A stretch of DNA of 64,000 nt from NCBI RefSeq assembly GCF_013340285.1, contig NZ_BLVO01000004.1, positions 248,001 through 312,000 of the forward strand, read 5' to 3'. The notes below the pieces were generated by a model. It was not told the DNA's origin and made no database searches. It saw only the letters and a list, made by a program, of their open reading frames with translations. Made by a program: the position numbers and the translations under genes. Shown here piece after piece: positions 18,264 through 29,076 of this stretch (the first letter of the stretch is position 1; each line of letters starts with the position of its first letter). The stretch comes from Desulfovibrio subterraneus (GTDB lineage Bacteria > Desulfobacterota > Desulfovibrionia > Desulfovibrionales > Desulfovibrionaceae).

Positions 18264-18815
18264 CTACTCACCCCTCTTGATGTTTTCTTTCAAGATTCCC
18301 AGCTGAGCGCGGAGGCTCGCGTCAAGCACCTGGTCGCCGATCTTCAGCAGAACGCCACCAAGGATGCCCTTGTTAACGCTGAAGTCCAGGATGAGCTTCT
18401 GGTTGGCTTGTTTTTCCAGCTGGGTTTTTACCTCGTCGCGCTTTGCCTTGGGGAGTTCCACTGCGGTGACGAGCTCGCCGCGTACAACTCCCTGCTCAGC
18501 GTCGAGCAGAATGTTGTAGAACGCCTGAATGTCAGGAATCAGAGCAAGACGACCTTTTTCCGCGAGCAGGAAGCAGAAGTTGCGGACGGTCGTGCTAGCT
18601 TTGACGTTTTCGAGAACCTTTTCGATGACCGCGTGCTTTTCTTCCTGAGAGAAGATCGGGTTGCGGAACACCTTGCCAAGTTCAGGCGTGCTTTCAATGG
18701 CCTTCGCCAGGGAGGCAAGTTCCTGTCCGAAGGAATCAAGTTCCTTCGCACCGGCTTTCTTACCGATGGAGAAGAGTGCCCTGGCGTATCTGCGTGCTAC
18801 GATATTGCCGGTCAA
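18264..18815 (-). CDS. atpH: F1 ATP synthase subunit delta
   Basis: A 183-residue OSCP-type subunit linking the peripheral stalk to the top of F1. It starts with TTG at 18815 ([18 protein letters not shown]). This codon overlaps the atpF stop (TTGA), and GAAGGTGG lies upstream. The C-terminal segment [24 protein letters not shown] is highly typical of the family. Confidence 0.95.
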   Translation of the reverse strand: MTGNIVARRYARALFSIGKKAGAKELDSFGQELASLAKAIESTPELGKVFRNPIFSQEEKHAVIEKVLENVKASTTVRNFCFLLAEKGRLALIPDIQAFYNILLDAEQGVVRGELVTAVELPKAKRDEVKTQLEKQANQKLILDFSVNKGILGGVLLKIGDQVLDASLRAQLGILKENIKRGE

Positions 18816-19381
18816 TTGAGCACCACCTTCGTTAAGTATTTATCGATGAGCTTTTCGTGATCCTCGACAGTCAGCTTTTCCGCGAGCATCTTCTCGGCGG
18901 CACTGACAACGAGTTCGGCCATTTCAGCACGCATCTGCTCAACGGCCTGCTTCACTTCTGTCTCAGCGGTCTTGGTGGCCTGTGCCGTAATCTGGGAAGC
19001 GGTCTGTTCAGCCTTCGCAATGATGGCATCCTTGATACGCTCACCCTGAGCACGGTACTCAGCGATAATTTCCTTACGCTCGGCCTCGATGTTGGCAATA
19101 CGCTGCTCGACATCGGCAAGGCTCTTGCGAGCCTGGGTCTTGCGGGTTTCAAGGTCCGCAAGTTCCTGCTCAATGCCAGTGCGGCGACCGGAGAAGAAGC
19201 CCACGATCTTCTTGCCAGCCTTAAACCAGATGACCCCTACCACCACGGCAAAGGTGACGACGCGGGCTGCAAAGTTACCCCAAGGCAACTCGTGGCCACC
19301 CGCGGCCTCGGATGCGAAGGCAACAGCCACTGAGAACAGTGTAAGCGCCAATGCACCGGTTAGAATTCTAAGCCCTTTCAA
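18812..19381 (-). CDS. atpF: F0 ATP synthase subunit b
   Basis: A 189-residue peripheral-stalk subunit read from TTG at 19381, with GGAGGG upstream. Unusually, residues 1-23 look like a signal peptide (MKGLRILTGALALTLFSVAV, ending AFAS). They are followed by a short polar stretch and then the normal b-subunit membrane helix (about 37-53). A long charged helix follows (RRTGIEQELADLETRKTQAR) that dimerises with b'. A cleavable leader on b has been noted in related sulfate and metal reducers; here it is only predicted. Confidence 0.94.
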   Translation of the reverse strand: MKGLRILTGALALTLFSVAVAFASEAAGGHELPWGNFAARVVTFAVVVGVIWFKAGKKIVGFFSGRRTGIEQELADLETRKTQARKSLADVEQRIANIEAERKEIIAEYRAQGERIKDAIIAKAEQTASQITAQATKTAETEVKQAVEQMRAEMAELVVSAAEKMLAEKLTVEDHEKLIDKYLTKVVLN

Positions 19382-19411
19382 AGCGAACCCTCCTTCAACG
19401 CTTGCGCGTGG

Positions 19412-19828
19412 TTATCCGAGCACTTTGGCCGTGGCTTTACCAGCAAGGGCGCCCACTTGGCCCTTGAGAGTCTCCATAGCCTTGGCGACGTCGGCGGCCA
19501 CTTTTTCCCGAGAAGCGGAAATTACAGCCTGCGCCTCCTGGTTGGCTTTGGCGAGGATGTCAGCTTCCTGGACGAGTGCCGCTTCCTTTACCTTTTCACG
19601 CTCAGCGGTGGCGTTCTTGCGTGCTTCGGTAAGGGCAGCCTCATAGTTCTTGAGTTTCGCTTCCGCAGAACCAACAAACTGTTCAGCATCGCCCAGCAGA
19701 CCCGACATCTTATCCTGCCGTTGTTTGATGATCTCCCGAATCGGACGAAACAGGAGAGCGTTCAAGCCAACCAGCACGATGAGGAAGTTCACCAATTGGA
19801 TAAGCAATGTAATATCCAGATTGATCAT
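19412..19828 (-). CDS. atpF': F0 ATP synthase subunit b'
   Basis: A 138-residue second b-type subunit starting MINLDITLLIQLVNFLIVLV, with one membrane helix (about 6-27) and the RPIREIIKQRQDKM motif just after it. A long charged helix follows. It is the first gene of the operon and forms the heterodimeric peripheral stalk with atpF. GGGAGC precedes the ATG. atpB and atpE (subunits a and c) are not in this cluster. Confidence 0.93.
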   Translation of the reverse strand: MINLDITLLIQLVNFLIVLVGLNALLFRPIREIIKQRQDKMSGLLGDAEQFVGSAEAKLKNYEAALTEARKNATAEREKVKEAALVQEADILAKANQEAQAVISASREKVAADVAKAMETLKGQVGALAGKATAKVLG

Positions 19829-19875
19829 GCCTGCTCCCTTAGTGAGGTTGTGAATTTAAGCTCAAAGTGGTTCCC

Positions 19876-19904
19876 GAATTAGCTGATTCATAGTGTTGTG
19901 TCAA
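19876..19904 (-). promoter_or_regulatory. Probable sigma-70 promoter of the atp operon
   Basis: On the minus strand TTGACA (19904-19899), a 17-base spacer and TAATTC (19881-19876) lie about 50 bases upstream of the first gene. Confidence 0.6.
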
Positions 19905-19979
19905 AACCTTTTTTAAAAAAAGCTGGTTACTGTGCACTCAATCAACTCCGGATATCTCGCTGTTATCATTTTGGATACA

Positions 19980-20012
19980 AAAAAAGCCTCCCATATCGGG
20001 AGGCTATTTTTT
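19980..20012 (-). terminator. Terminator of the cell-shape operon (bidirectional)
   Basis: AGCCTCCC (19985-19992) pairs with GGGAGGCT (19998-20005). It is flanked by A-runs and T-runs on both sides, so it can work in both directions. It lies just after the bactofilin stop codon and upstream of the atp promoter. Confidence 0.92.
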
Positions 20013-20034
20013 GTATCCATCTTCATTTGCGGAA

Positions 20035-20406
20035 CTATTTCGTTTCCTGATCAGAATCGTCGTCACCGGATGCTGAAGGAACGGTCTGCATGGCTATGCG
20101 GCCTTCCAGTTTTGCGCCTTCTTCAACCATAAGGACGGGAGAATGCAGACTGCCCACAAGGTTGGCAGTGCGATGCAGCACGGCCTTCTTGGTGGCGATT
20201 ATCTCGCCCTGTATATGACCGGACAAGACGAGCTGCCCGACACGCACCTGCCCTTCGACTCGAGCGTCCTTGCCTATAATGAGGGTTCCCTCGGAATGCA
20301 CTTCGCCGTTGAAAACGCCGTCTATGCGCACCGAGCCCTGGAAATTCAACTTGCCCTGATACACGGTTCCGGAACCGAGAAAGGCATTGATTTCATCTCT
20401 GGCCAT
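20035..20406 (-). CDS. Bactofilin family cytoskeletal protein
   Basis: A 123-residue protein starting MARDEINAFLGSGTVYQGKL. The core is a run of short beta-helix rungs (FQGSVRIDGVFNGEVHSEG, LIIGKDARVEGQV, LVLSGHIQGEI), diagnostic of bactofilins (DUF583), which polymerise without nucleotide. ATG at 20406 has GGAG upstream; the longer frame to 20487 would overlap rodA. As the last gene of the mre-mrdA-rodA operon it probably takes part in cell-shape control or local wall synthesis. Confidence 0.92.
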   Translation of the reverse strand: MARDEINAFLGSGTVYQGKLNFQGSVRIDGVFNGEVHSEGTLIIGKDARVEGQVRVGQLVLSGHIQGEIIATKKAVLHRTANLVGSLHSPVLMVEEGAKLEGRIAMQTVPSASGDDDSDQETK

Positions 20407-20467
20407 TGGTCGCTCCTTATTTGTGACAGAAGAATACAAACAAAATTCAACTACCCGCCAGCACGGG

Positions 20468-21580
20468 TCAGTTAGTTTTAAAGACAAACCGCCTCATGGA
20501 AACGTTCAATACCAAACCGATGAGGCAGAAGTTAACCAAAGTGGCGCTACCACCATAACTGATAAAGGGCAAGGGTATGCCGACAACCGGCATGAGCCCC
20601 ATGACCATGCCCATGTTGATCAGAAACTGCCAGAAGAAATAGAAGAACACGCCTGCGGAGAGAAAAGAGCCGAACCGGTCCTTCGCATCTCTTGCCGTAT
20701 TGAAGATGGCGAGCAGAAACAGACAGAAAAGCACGAGCAGGATAAGACACCCCACAAAGCCCCACTCTTCCCCGAACACGGCAAAGGCGAAGTCGGTATG
20801 CTTTTCAGGCAGGAACCGCAACTGCGACTGTGTGCCTTCCATGAAGCCCTTGCCCCACATTTCTCCCGAACCGATGGCTATCTGCGATTGTATGATATGG
20901 TACCCCGACCCCAGAGGATCATCGCCGGGATTGAGGAATGTGAGCACACGCTGCTTCTGATATTCCTTCATGAACATCCAGCCCAAGGGCAGGCAGGCGG
21001 GCCCCGCAATCAGGCAGGTTCTGAATACCCCCTTGCTCAGTCCGCGGAACAGGATGATACCACCCACGTTGAGCAGCATGTTCAGCGTGGTGCCAAGGTC
21101 CGGCTGCTTGAGAATGAACACGGCCGGAATAAGGCATATGCCCACGACCTTGATGAATTCTCCCCAGCCGAGAGGATGCGAATTACGGGCCAGCAGCTTT
21201 GCCGCCATGAGAATGGCCGCGATCTTGGCAATCTCACTGGGCTGGAGATTGAAAAATCCGAGCGAGATCCAACGCTTTGCGCCGTAGATGGTTTTACCCG
21301 CCACAGGCACCATGGCGAGCAGCACCACGGTAAGGATGAACATGGGCCACGCAAGACTGCGCCAGTGCCGATAGTCGAGCACCATGGCAAGCAGCATGCC
21401 CCCGAGACCCACACCGCCCCAGAGAAGCTGCTTCTGATAGAAGGAGCTCATGGCGATGCCCTCTTCCGACATGAAGGCGCTGGCGGAATAGAGATTGAGC
21501 ACGCCCACACAGAACAGGATGAACGTCATGAGGACGAGTCCCCAGTTCATATGGGTGAGCAGTCGTCTGTCTATGGCCAT
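20468..21580 (-). CDS. rodA: Rod-shape peptidoglycan glycosyltransferase RodA
   Basis: A 370-residue SEDS-family protein with about ten membrane helices. It polymerises lipid II strands in the elongasome. Typical segments are GAKRWISLGFFNLQPSEIAK (about 97-116, with the conserved QPSE), IQSQIAIGSGEMWGKGF (about 227-243) and the C-terminal GIPLPFISYGGSATLVN. Its ATG overlaps the mrdA stop by one base (TAATG). It works as a pair with PBP2. Confidence 0.96.
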   Translation of the reverse strand: MAIDRRLLTHMNWGLVLMTFILFCVGVLNLYSASAFMSEEGIAMSSFYQKQLLWGGVGLGGMLLAMVLDYRHWRSLAWPMFILTVVLLAMVPVAGKTIYGAKRWISLGFFNLQPSEIAKIAAILMAAKLLARNSHPLGWGEFIKVVGICLIPAVFILKQPDLGTTLNMLLNVGGIILFRGLSKGVFRTCLIAGPACLPLGWMFMKEYQKQRVLTFLNPGDDPLGSGYHIIQSQIAIGSGEMWGKGFMEGTQSQLRFLPEKHTDFAFAVFGEEWGFVGCLILLVLFCLFLLAIFNTARDAKDRFGSFLSAGVFFYFFWQFLINMGMVMGLMPVVGIPLPFISYGGSATLVNFCLIGLVLNVSMRRFVFKTN

Positions 21581-23376
21581 TATTCATGCTCCTCGGCAAA
21601 CAGGTGGTCGAAGACCTTTTTCACGATGGGGCCCGCTGCCGAGCCGCCGTGTCCGCCATGCTCAAGCATGCAGACAACAACATACCGTTTGCCGCCTTTG
21701 CTGCCCCATGCAGCCATCCATGCGTGGTCCCGTTCCCAATATTCCATTTCTTCAAATTTCTGGCGCTCGTTGTTGGCCTTCAGCTTCAGCTTGACCACCT
21801 GCGCCGTACCGGTTTTTCCGCCGATATCGGCACCGGGCGTACGCAGACGCTTTGCCGTGCCGCGCGGGTCTTCAACGGTTCTGCGCATGGCGTCCAGCAG
21901 ATACAGGCGCTGGGCCTCGTTCAACGGAATGCTCCTGCGCACCACAGGCTCACTGTCTGCCAGCAGGCTGGGCTGCATAAGCTTTCCGTCGTTCATGAGC
22001 GCGCCGAGGAAACAGGCCACCTGAACTGGTGTTACCAGCGTAAAGCCCTGTCCGATGGCGGTAATGACGGTTTCACCACGCTGCCAGGCTTCGCCGAAAC
22101 GTTTGCGCTTCCAGTCGCGGGAAGGGACAAGGCCGGAACGTTCATGGGGCAAGCCGAGACCGGTCTGTTCACCAAACCCGTTGGCCTTGGCAAACGCTTC
22201 CATCTTGTCCACGCCGATCTTGTTCAGCATTTCATAATAATAGACGTCGCAGGATTCGATCAGCGAGCGGGCCATATCGACCTTGCCATGCCCATGCTTT
22301 TTCCAGCAGCGGAACAAGGTTTTGCCCAGATAAAATTCCCCGTTGCAGAAGACTGTTTCGCGCGGGTCTATCCCTTCCTTGAGCAGCAAACCGGCCATGA
22401 GAATCTTCCACACCGATCCGGGAGGATACACAGACTGGATGACACGGTTCTGCAAAGGGAAATAGGGGTTGTCGCGCAGTTCACTCCACTGCTTGTTGGA
22501 AAGCCCTGCGGCAAAGGCGTTGTTGTCGAAACTGGGCTGCGTTACCAGCGCAACCAGCTTGCCGGTGTCAGGGTCCATGACCACAAGACCGCCGGCCTGA
22601 TCCTCGAAGGCTTCCGAGGCAATGCGCTGCAGCTCAAAATCCAGAGATAACAGAATGGAATCGCCCGCCATGGGTTCCTGCACCATTTTGCGGTTCAGCT
22701 CACGGCCCATGACATCCACTTCCAGCTGCTGCAGGCCCTTGTTGCCCCGCAACCTGTTTTCAAGCACCAGCTCAAGCCCCTGCTTGCCCACGGCATCGCC
22801 GAGCGCAAGATCGGAATTCTCTTCCAGTTCCTTTTCGTTGGCTTCCGCCACATACCCGAGCACATGGGCAAAGAGCGGCCCCTGCAGATAGAACCGCCTC
22901 GGCCGTATGACTATTTCCAGCCCCGGCCAGAGCATGCGGTTGGATTCGATCTGTGCAAGCAGGTCAAAGGGCACATCAGAAACAAGCACCAGCGGCTGGA
23001 AGGGTTTGACCCTCGGCTTGTCCTTGAAATACTTGGCCCAGAGAGTCTCTTCGGGGATGCCGGTCCAGTGGCTCACCTGAGCAATGGTAGAGGCGATGTC
23101 CTTGCAGTCTTCACGGACCAGCCCGAGGGCATAGGCGGGACGGTTCTCGGCAAGCAACTCGCCCCCGCTTGCACGCAGAAGTCCGCGGGGAGCATCGATA
23201 CGCTCCTGACGCAGCCTGTTTTCACGGGCCAGACGGGCAAACTCGTCTCCCTTGTGTATCTGCAGGAACCAGAATCTGAGGAAAAAAACAAAGAACAGCA
23301 GGAGAACCAGCCCCTGCAGCAACAGCAACCCGCCTCGCGGTGGTTGATAGCCTTCCGGATCAAGCTGCATTGACAT
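21580..23376 (-). CDS. mrdA: Penicillin-binding protein 2 (elongation transpeptidase)
   Basis: About 598 residues from ATG at 23376. One N-terminal membrane helix is followed by a pedestal domain and a transpeptidase domain. The active-site serine lies in SxxK form within YPPGSVWKILMAG (about residue 312). The second motif is S-C-D in LIESCDVYYYEML, and the third is KTG in GGKTGTAQVV. The gene overlaps mreD by 17 bases. It cross-links new wall during elongation together with RodA under MreBCD control. Confidence 0.96.
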   Translation of the reverse strand: MSMQLDPEGYQPPRGGLLLLQGLVLLLFFVFFLRFWFLQIHKGDEFARLARENRLRQERIDAPRGLLRASGGELLAENRPAYALGLVREDCKDIASTIAQVSHWTGIPEETLWAKYFKDKPRVKPFQPLVLVSDVPFDLLAQIESNRMLWPGLEIVIRPRRFYLQGPLFAHVLGYVAEANEKELEENSDLALGDAVGKQGLELVLENRLRGNKGLQQLEVDVMGRELNRKMVQEPMAGDSILLSLDFELQRIASEAFEDQAGGLVVMDPDTGKLVALVTQPSFDNNAFAAGLSNKQWSELRDNPYFPLQNRVIQSVYPPGSVWKILMAGLLLKEGIDPRETVFCNGEFYLGKTLFRCWKKHGHGKVDMARSLIESCDVYYYEMLNKIGVDKMEAFAKANGFGEQTGLGLPHERSGLVPSRDWKRKRFGEAWQRGETVITAIGQGFTLVTPVQVACFLGALMNDGKLMQPSLLADSEPVVRRSIPLNEAQRLYLLDAMRRTVEDPRGTAKRLRTPGADIGGKTGTAQVVKLKLKANNERQKFEEMEYWERDHAWMAAWGSKGGKRYVVVCMLEHGGHGGSAAGPIVKKVFDHLFAEEHE

Positions 23377-23848
23377 TACGCAACTCTCTTTCGCGCAGAC
23401 GGAACACCACAAACCACACCAGAGGAATAATCACGGCATTGAGACAGCCATCGCTCACCAGACGCGGCAGCAGAATGGCAACGTCCTGCAGATGCCGCAT
23501 GGTAATGCCTATGACCACATGTCCTGCCCCCATGGCAGCGGAAAGGATGAGGATGAACACGATATTCTCTGCTTCAAACAGGCTGCGACCCAGATAAAAG
23601 AGAAGACAGGCCATTGCGTACCACAGGAGACCGGGACCGAAAGCAAGCAGACCGGCCCCCTCCTGTATCAGGGTAAACAGCAGCATGAGCCAGATGGTCT
23701 GGGCCTTGTTCCCTTCCTGCATGGAACACAGCAGGCCGGGCAACAGAAAATCGACTCCGGGCACAAGATACATGGCCCATACGCCGCATACCGAATATAC
23801 GGTCCACCAGATCAGCGAGCGAAAGAGCGAAGGCTGAGAACCCTGCAT
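23360..23848 (-). CDS. mreD: Rod-shape-determining protein MreD
   Basis: A 162-residue, very hydrophobic protein with five to six predicted membrane helices, the usual MreD layout and length. Sequence similarity in this family is weak, so the call rests largely on its position between mreC and mrdA. It overlaps the mrdA start. It links MreC and the cytoplasmic MreB filament to the wall enzymes. Confidence 0.85.
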   Translation of the reverse strand: MQGSQPSLFRSLIWWTVYSVCGVWAMYLVPGVDFLLPGLLCSMQEGNKAQTIWLMLLFTLIQEGAGLLAFGPGLLWYAMACLLFYLGRSLFEAENIVFILILSAAMGAGHVVIGITMRHLQDVAILLPRLVSDGCLNAVIIPLVWFVVFRLRERELRNVNAA

Positions 23849-23887
23849 TATCGCCGCATCCTTTTTCGGGACACCACGGAGAAACCG

Positions 23888-25859
<1,972 letters not shown>

Positions 25860-25900
25860 TCACTCACCACAGACACCCGAAATTGTAACCCAGTACCGGC

Positions 25901-26959
25901 ATGAATAGATACCACCAATTGTCCGTCTACTTCCGACACCGTTTTCGTCAGCGGGTGCAAAAAATACCGCTCGATGCCGGTTTCACGTGCCCCAATCGGG
26001 ACGGTTCCCTCTCCACCCGCGGGTGCATCTTCTGCAACCCGCGAGGGTCCGGTTCCGGAATGGGCCTGCAAGGCACAACCCTTCAGGACCAATGGGCTTT
26101 TTGGCGCGAGCGGTATAGCCGCTCGCTGGGTCCCGCGACCTTCATAGCCTATTTGCAATCATTTTCCAACACATATGGGCCCCTCGAAAAACTCGAAAAA
26201 ACCCTCGCGGAAATCGAAGCCTTACCTGATTTGGCAGGATTGTCCATAGGGACCAGACCCGATTGTGTGGACGAGGAACGACTCGACCTCATCGCACGCA
26301 CCGCAACGGCTCCCTCCATACGCGAGGTATGGCTCGAACTGGGCCTGCAATCCGCGCAGGACAAAACCCTGGAACGCATCAACCGGGGGCACGACTTTGC
26401 CTGTTTCGAACGCGCCGTCCGAATGGCCCATGCCCGCGGGCTGAAAACATGCGTTCACGTCATCGCCGGGCTGCCCGGCGAATCAACAGATGACTTCCTG
26501 CACACCATAGACAGGGTCAACGCCCTGCCGGTGCAGGGAATCAAGTTCCACAGCCTCTATGTGGCCGAGCACACCCCGCTGGCCGAAGAATGGCGGCAAG
26601 GCGGCTACACCCCATTGAACGAGGATGTATATATTGATACCGTGGTGCGGGCCATTCCCCGTCTGCGTCCTGAAATTGTCATCCAGCGACTGACAGGGGA
26701 CCCTTCGGAAGGTGAACTGCTTGCTCCGGTCTGGCCGTCGACCAAAACCGGCATTCTTGCCGCCATTGCCACGGGGCTGCAAAACAGCAATACATGGCAG
26801 GGCAAGGCGCTGGGCACCCCCGGCACCGGCAACGAACGCCCCCCCCTGTGGTTCACCCTGCGCCGCAACCTGCCGGTTGCACTGCAGAAGGAATGGGAAC
26901 GGGAGTATCGCGCCATTGCCCCGGAACTGGATTTTGACATCACGGAGCCGCTCGTATGA
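25901..26959 (+). CDS. TIGR01212-type radical SAM protein (YhcC-like)
   Basis: A 352-residue protein. The N-terminal iron-sulfur motif is atypically spaced: cysteines in FTCPNRDGSLSTRGCIFC (about residues 28-45), the pattern of the YhcC family. It continues with FIAYLQSFSNTYGP and GTRPDCVDEE, as expected for the TIM-barrel. No biochemical role of the family is firmly established. The stop overlaps the next start by 4 bases (ATGA), linking it to the alkyltransferase gene. Confidence 0.88.
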   Translation: MNRYHQLSVYFRHRFRQRVQKIPLDAGFTCPNRDGSLSTRGCIFCNPRGSGSGMGLQGTTLQDQWAFWRERYSRSLGPATFIAYLQSFSNTYGPLEKLEKTLAEIEALPDLAGLSIGTRPDCVDEERLDLIARTATAPSIREVWLELGLQSAQDKTLERINRGHDFACFERAVRMAHARGLKTCVHVIAGLPGESTDDFLHTIDRVNALPVQGIKFHSLYVAEHTPLAEEWRQGGYTPLNEDVYIDTVVRAIPRLRPEIVIQRLTGDPSEGELLAPVWPSTKTGILAAIATGLQNSNTWQGKALGTPGTGNERPPLWFTLRRNLPVALQKEWEREYRAIAPELDFDITEPLV

Positions 26960-27465
26960 AGACGTATACCATGACCACGGACAACATGCTCGTAGAATCC
27001 ATTTCGGCGGGGCGGCTACGCCTTACGCTGAATTGGGTCGGACAGCAACTGGCTGAAGCGGCAATTTCATGGAAAGATGAAAAGAGGCAGGACACCCCTG
27101 AAAACGAATTGACTGCCACCGGCAAAGTTCTGCTCGCAAAGCTGAAGGAGTATGTGGCGGGCCGCCCTGTCACATGGCCGGACATGCCCCTTGCCATGCA
27201 GCGATGCACGCCGTTTACGCAGGAGGTGCTCACCCGACTGATGTCTGTACCCGCCGGCACGACAGTGACCTACGGCGAGCTTGCCGCCATGGCCGGACGT
27301 CCCGGCGCGGCACGCGGCGTGGGTCAGATAATGCGTCGCAACCACTGGCCGCTCATCGTTCCCTGCCACAGGGTCATAGGTTCCGGCGGAACCATGACAG
27401 GATTTTCCGGCGCAGGGGGCATTCCCCTGAAAGAATACCTGCTGCACCTTGAAGGATATCTGTAA
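26956..27465 (+). CDS. ogt: Methylated-DNA-[protein]-cysteine S-methyltransferase
   Basis: A 169-residue suicide DNA-repair protein that transfers alkyl groups from O6-alkylguanine to its own cysteine. The active-site motif is IVPCHRVIGSGG (about residues 134-145), with the cysteine in PCHRV. The helix-turn-helix part GTTVTYGELAAMAGRPGAAR precedes it. The N-terminal domain is short, as in Ogt-type rather than Ada-type proteins. It is coupled to the upstream radical SAM gene. Confidence 0.93.
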   Translation: MKTYTMTTDNMLVESISAGRLRLTLNWVGQQLAEAAISWKDEKRQDTPENELTATGKVLLAKLKEYVAGRPVTWPDMPLAMQRCTPFTQEVLTRLMSVPAGTTVTYGELAAMAGRPGAARGVGQIMRRNHWPLIVPCHRVIGSGGTMTGFSGAGGIPLKEYLLHLEGYL

Positions 27466-27470
27466 ATTAA

Positions 27471-27501
27471 CGCCCGCCGCCTTGTGACTGCGGGCGTTTT
27501 T
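27471..27501 (+). terminator. Terminator T1 after ogt
   Basis: CGCCCGC (27471-27477) pairs with GCGGGCG (27490-27496), followed by TTTTT. It forms the left flank of repeat copy 1, and its loop end GACT-GCGGGC recurs in the right-flank hairpin. Confidence 0.85.
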
Positions 27502-27504
27502 CAA

Positions 27505-27660
27505 ACTGCTGACAACGTCATTTCCGGTATTTTTGGCTCCGCCGGGCAGGAACCTAGCGTTCCTGCACCTCGTATACGCGATGAAAATCCGTTTCAGGAC
27601 CTCAGTTCCGGCTTAACGGGAATGTGGCTTTGTTGAAAACGAAGGTTTGTCAGTAACCTG
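27505..27660 (+). repeat. Convergent-junction repeat, copy 1
   Basis: A 156-bp copy of a dispersed element. It starts ACTGCTGACAA and ends AGTAACCTG. It shares with the other copies the hairpin core GCAGGAAC-N5-GTTCCTGC (27546-27566), then CACCTCGTATA, GCGATGAAAATCCG and TTCCGGCTTAACGG. The ends carry an imperfect inverted repeat (TGACAA and TTTGTCA). It sits between terminators T1 and T2 in the tail-to-tail gap of ogt and folE2. No protein-coding frame is conserved. Confidence 0.9.
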
Positions 27661-27697
27661 AAAAAAGCCCGCAGTCTCAAGACTGCGGGCTTTTTTT
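27661..27697. terminator. Terminator T2 before folE2 (bidirectional)
   Basis: GCCCGCAGTC (27667-27676) pairs perfectly with GACTGCGGGC (27681-27690) around TCAA. It has A6 on the left and T7 on the right. It terminates folE2 on the minus strand and can stop plus-strand transcription too. Confidence 0.93.
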
Positions 27698-27715
27698 ACA
27701 TACGTTCCGAAAACG

Positions 27716-27751
27716 CTAGGTATGCTTCTCAATCTAGGTATGCTTCTCAAT
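27716..27751. repeat. Exact 18-bp tandem duplication at the folE2 end
   Basis: CTAGGTATGCTTCTCAAT occurs twice without a gap (27716-27733 and 27734-27751). Read on the minus strand, each copy encodes the last five residues of FolE2 (IEKHT) and the stop codon. Confidence 0.95.
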
Positions 27752-28504
27752 GGTGGCAAAGGCACTGTGGTTGTGGATGGATTCGTAGCTCTCCACCTCC
27801 ACGCGGAACCAGCTCACCTGCGGATGCGCTTCCAGCTTCTGCGCCACGCTGCGCACCACGTCTTCCACAAAGGTGGGGGAGGCAAACGCGGCTTCGGTGA
27901 CGAACTTCTCGTCCTCGCGCTTGAGCAGGGAATAAACAGGCGAAGAGGCAGACGCCTCGGCAATTTCGATGAACTCCTCAATCCACGCAAACCCGCGCAT
28001 GCGCACCTGCATACGCACAAGGGCGCGCTGGCTGTGCGCACCTTCGTCGGATATGGCCTTGGAACAGGGGCATACGGTCATGACCGGCACGTCCACTTCC
28101 AGCAGAAAGGAGGGCTTGTCGCCCTTCAGTTCACCGGTAAGCTGGCATTTATAGTTCATCAGGCCGCCGCGGCCGCTGGCCGGAGCCTTCTTGTTCAGGA
28201 AATAGGGGAAACGGAACATCGCATACGCCTTGCGCGCATGCAGACGGTCCTTGATGTCCAGCAGCAGATTACGCATGCTGTCGTAATCAAGCTCTTCCGC
28301 CCATCCTTCCAGCGCCTCCACAAAGCGGCTCATATGCGTGCCCTTGAACTCGGCAGGCAGGTCCACCCCGATATCTACGCGCGCCACGGTATGCTGCGCA
28401 CCCCGTGCACGGTCGCGGATGACAATGGGCAGGCGCAGGTCGCGGACGCCCACACGGTCAATAGCCATAGCCACCTGAGCGGGGCTCATCTGTACGTCTT
28501 CCAT
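27734..28504 (-). CDS. folE2: GTP cyclohydrolase IB (FolE2)
   Basis: A 256-residue enzyme converting GTP to 7,8-dihydroneopterin triphosphate for folate-type cofactors. It is the T-fold type that does not depend strictly on zinc. The conserved cysteine lies in [20 protein letters not shown] (about 143-162), and family motifs RGVHMSR-like GTHMSRF and [14 protein letters not shown] are present. ATG at 28504 was chosen: it follows the nikR stop by 4 bases with AGGA upstream. A TTG at 28516 would overlap nikR. Its operon partner nikR suggests metal-responsive expression. Confidence 0.93.
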   Translation of the reverse strand: MEDVQMSPAQVAMAIDRVGVRDLRLPIVIRDRARGAQHTVARVDIGVDLPAEFKGTHMSRFVEALEGWAEELDYDSMRNLLLDIKDRLHARKAYAMFRFPYFLNKKAPASGRGGLMNYKCQLTGELKGDKPSFLLEVDVPVMTVCPCSKAISDEGAHSQRALVRMQVRMRGFAWIEEFIEIAEASASSPVYSLLKREDEKFVTEAAFASPTFVEDVVRSVAQKLEAHPQVSWFRVEVESYESIHNHSAFATIEKHT

Positions 28505-28508
28505 GAAA

Positions 28509-28928
28509 TTAGACAAGGTCCTGTCCTGTTGTCGCCAAGGTGAGCTTGCCGTGCTTCACGCCCTTGGTGGAAACGAGCTTCTGGGCGAGGGTGCGCACCT
28601 CGTTGCCGTCTCCCTTGAGCAGCAGCACTTCAAGGCAGTTGTAATGGTCCAGATGCACGTGCAGCGAGGTGATTATCACGTCATGATGATCGTGCTGAAT
28701 CTCGACGAGCTTCTGGGAAAGATCGCTCTTGTGGTGGTCGTACACCAGCGTGAGGGTTCCCGCGATTTCGCGGGTATCGTCCTTCCACTCCTCTTCCACC
28801 AGCGTATTGCGGATAAGGTCGCGGATGGCTTCCGAACGGGTCTGATAGCAACGCTGTTCACACAGCTTATCGAATTTCTCCAGCAGATCGGAGTCGAGTG
28901 ACACACCGAATCGGATGGTCTGGCCCAT
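28509..28928 (-). CDS. nikR: Nickel-responsive regulator NikR
   Basis: A 139-residue protein. The N-terminal ribbon-helix-helix DNA-binding domain starts [20 protein letters not shown]. The C-terminal ACT-like domain has the nickel ligands in [20 protein letters not shown] (about 77-96), including the H-x-H and cysteine. ATG at 28928 follows GGAG; the longer frame to 29030 is not needed. NikR usually represses nickel uptake genes. Here the next gene is folE2, only 4 bases away. Confidence 0.92.
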   Translation of the reverse strand: MGQTIRFGVSLDSDLLEKFDKLCEQRCYQTRSEAIRDLIRNTLVEEEWKDDTREIAGTLTLVYDHHKSDLSQKLVEIQHDHHDVIITSLHVHLDHYNCLEVLLLKGDGNEVRTLAQKLVSTKGVKHGKLTLATTGQDLV

Positions 28929-29076
28929 AGAGTCTCCTGTAGAGTTACTCGTTATGAAAGGCGGCATTTCCTGAAATATTCTGTCCGGCAGAAAACGCCG
29001 GATCGCGCGCACTCTCCTGTGCAGTGACAATACGCATGGTCACCGCGCGGATCGTAGCACAAAAAACTGCTGCGCA

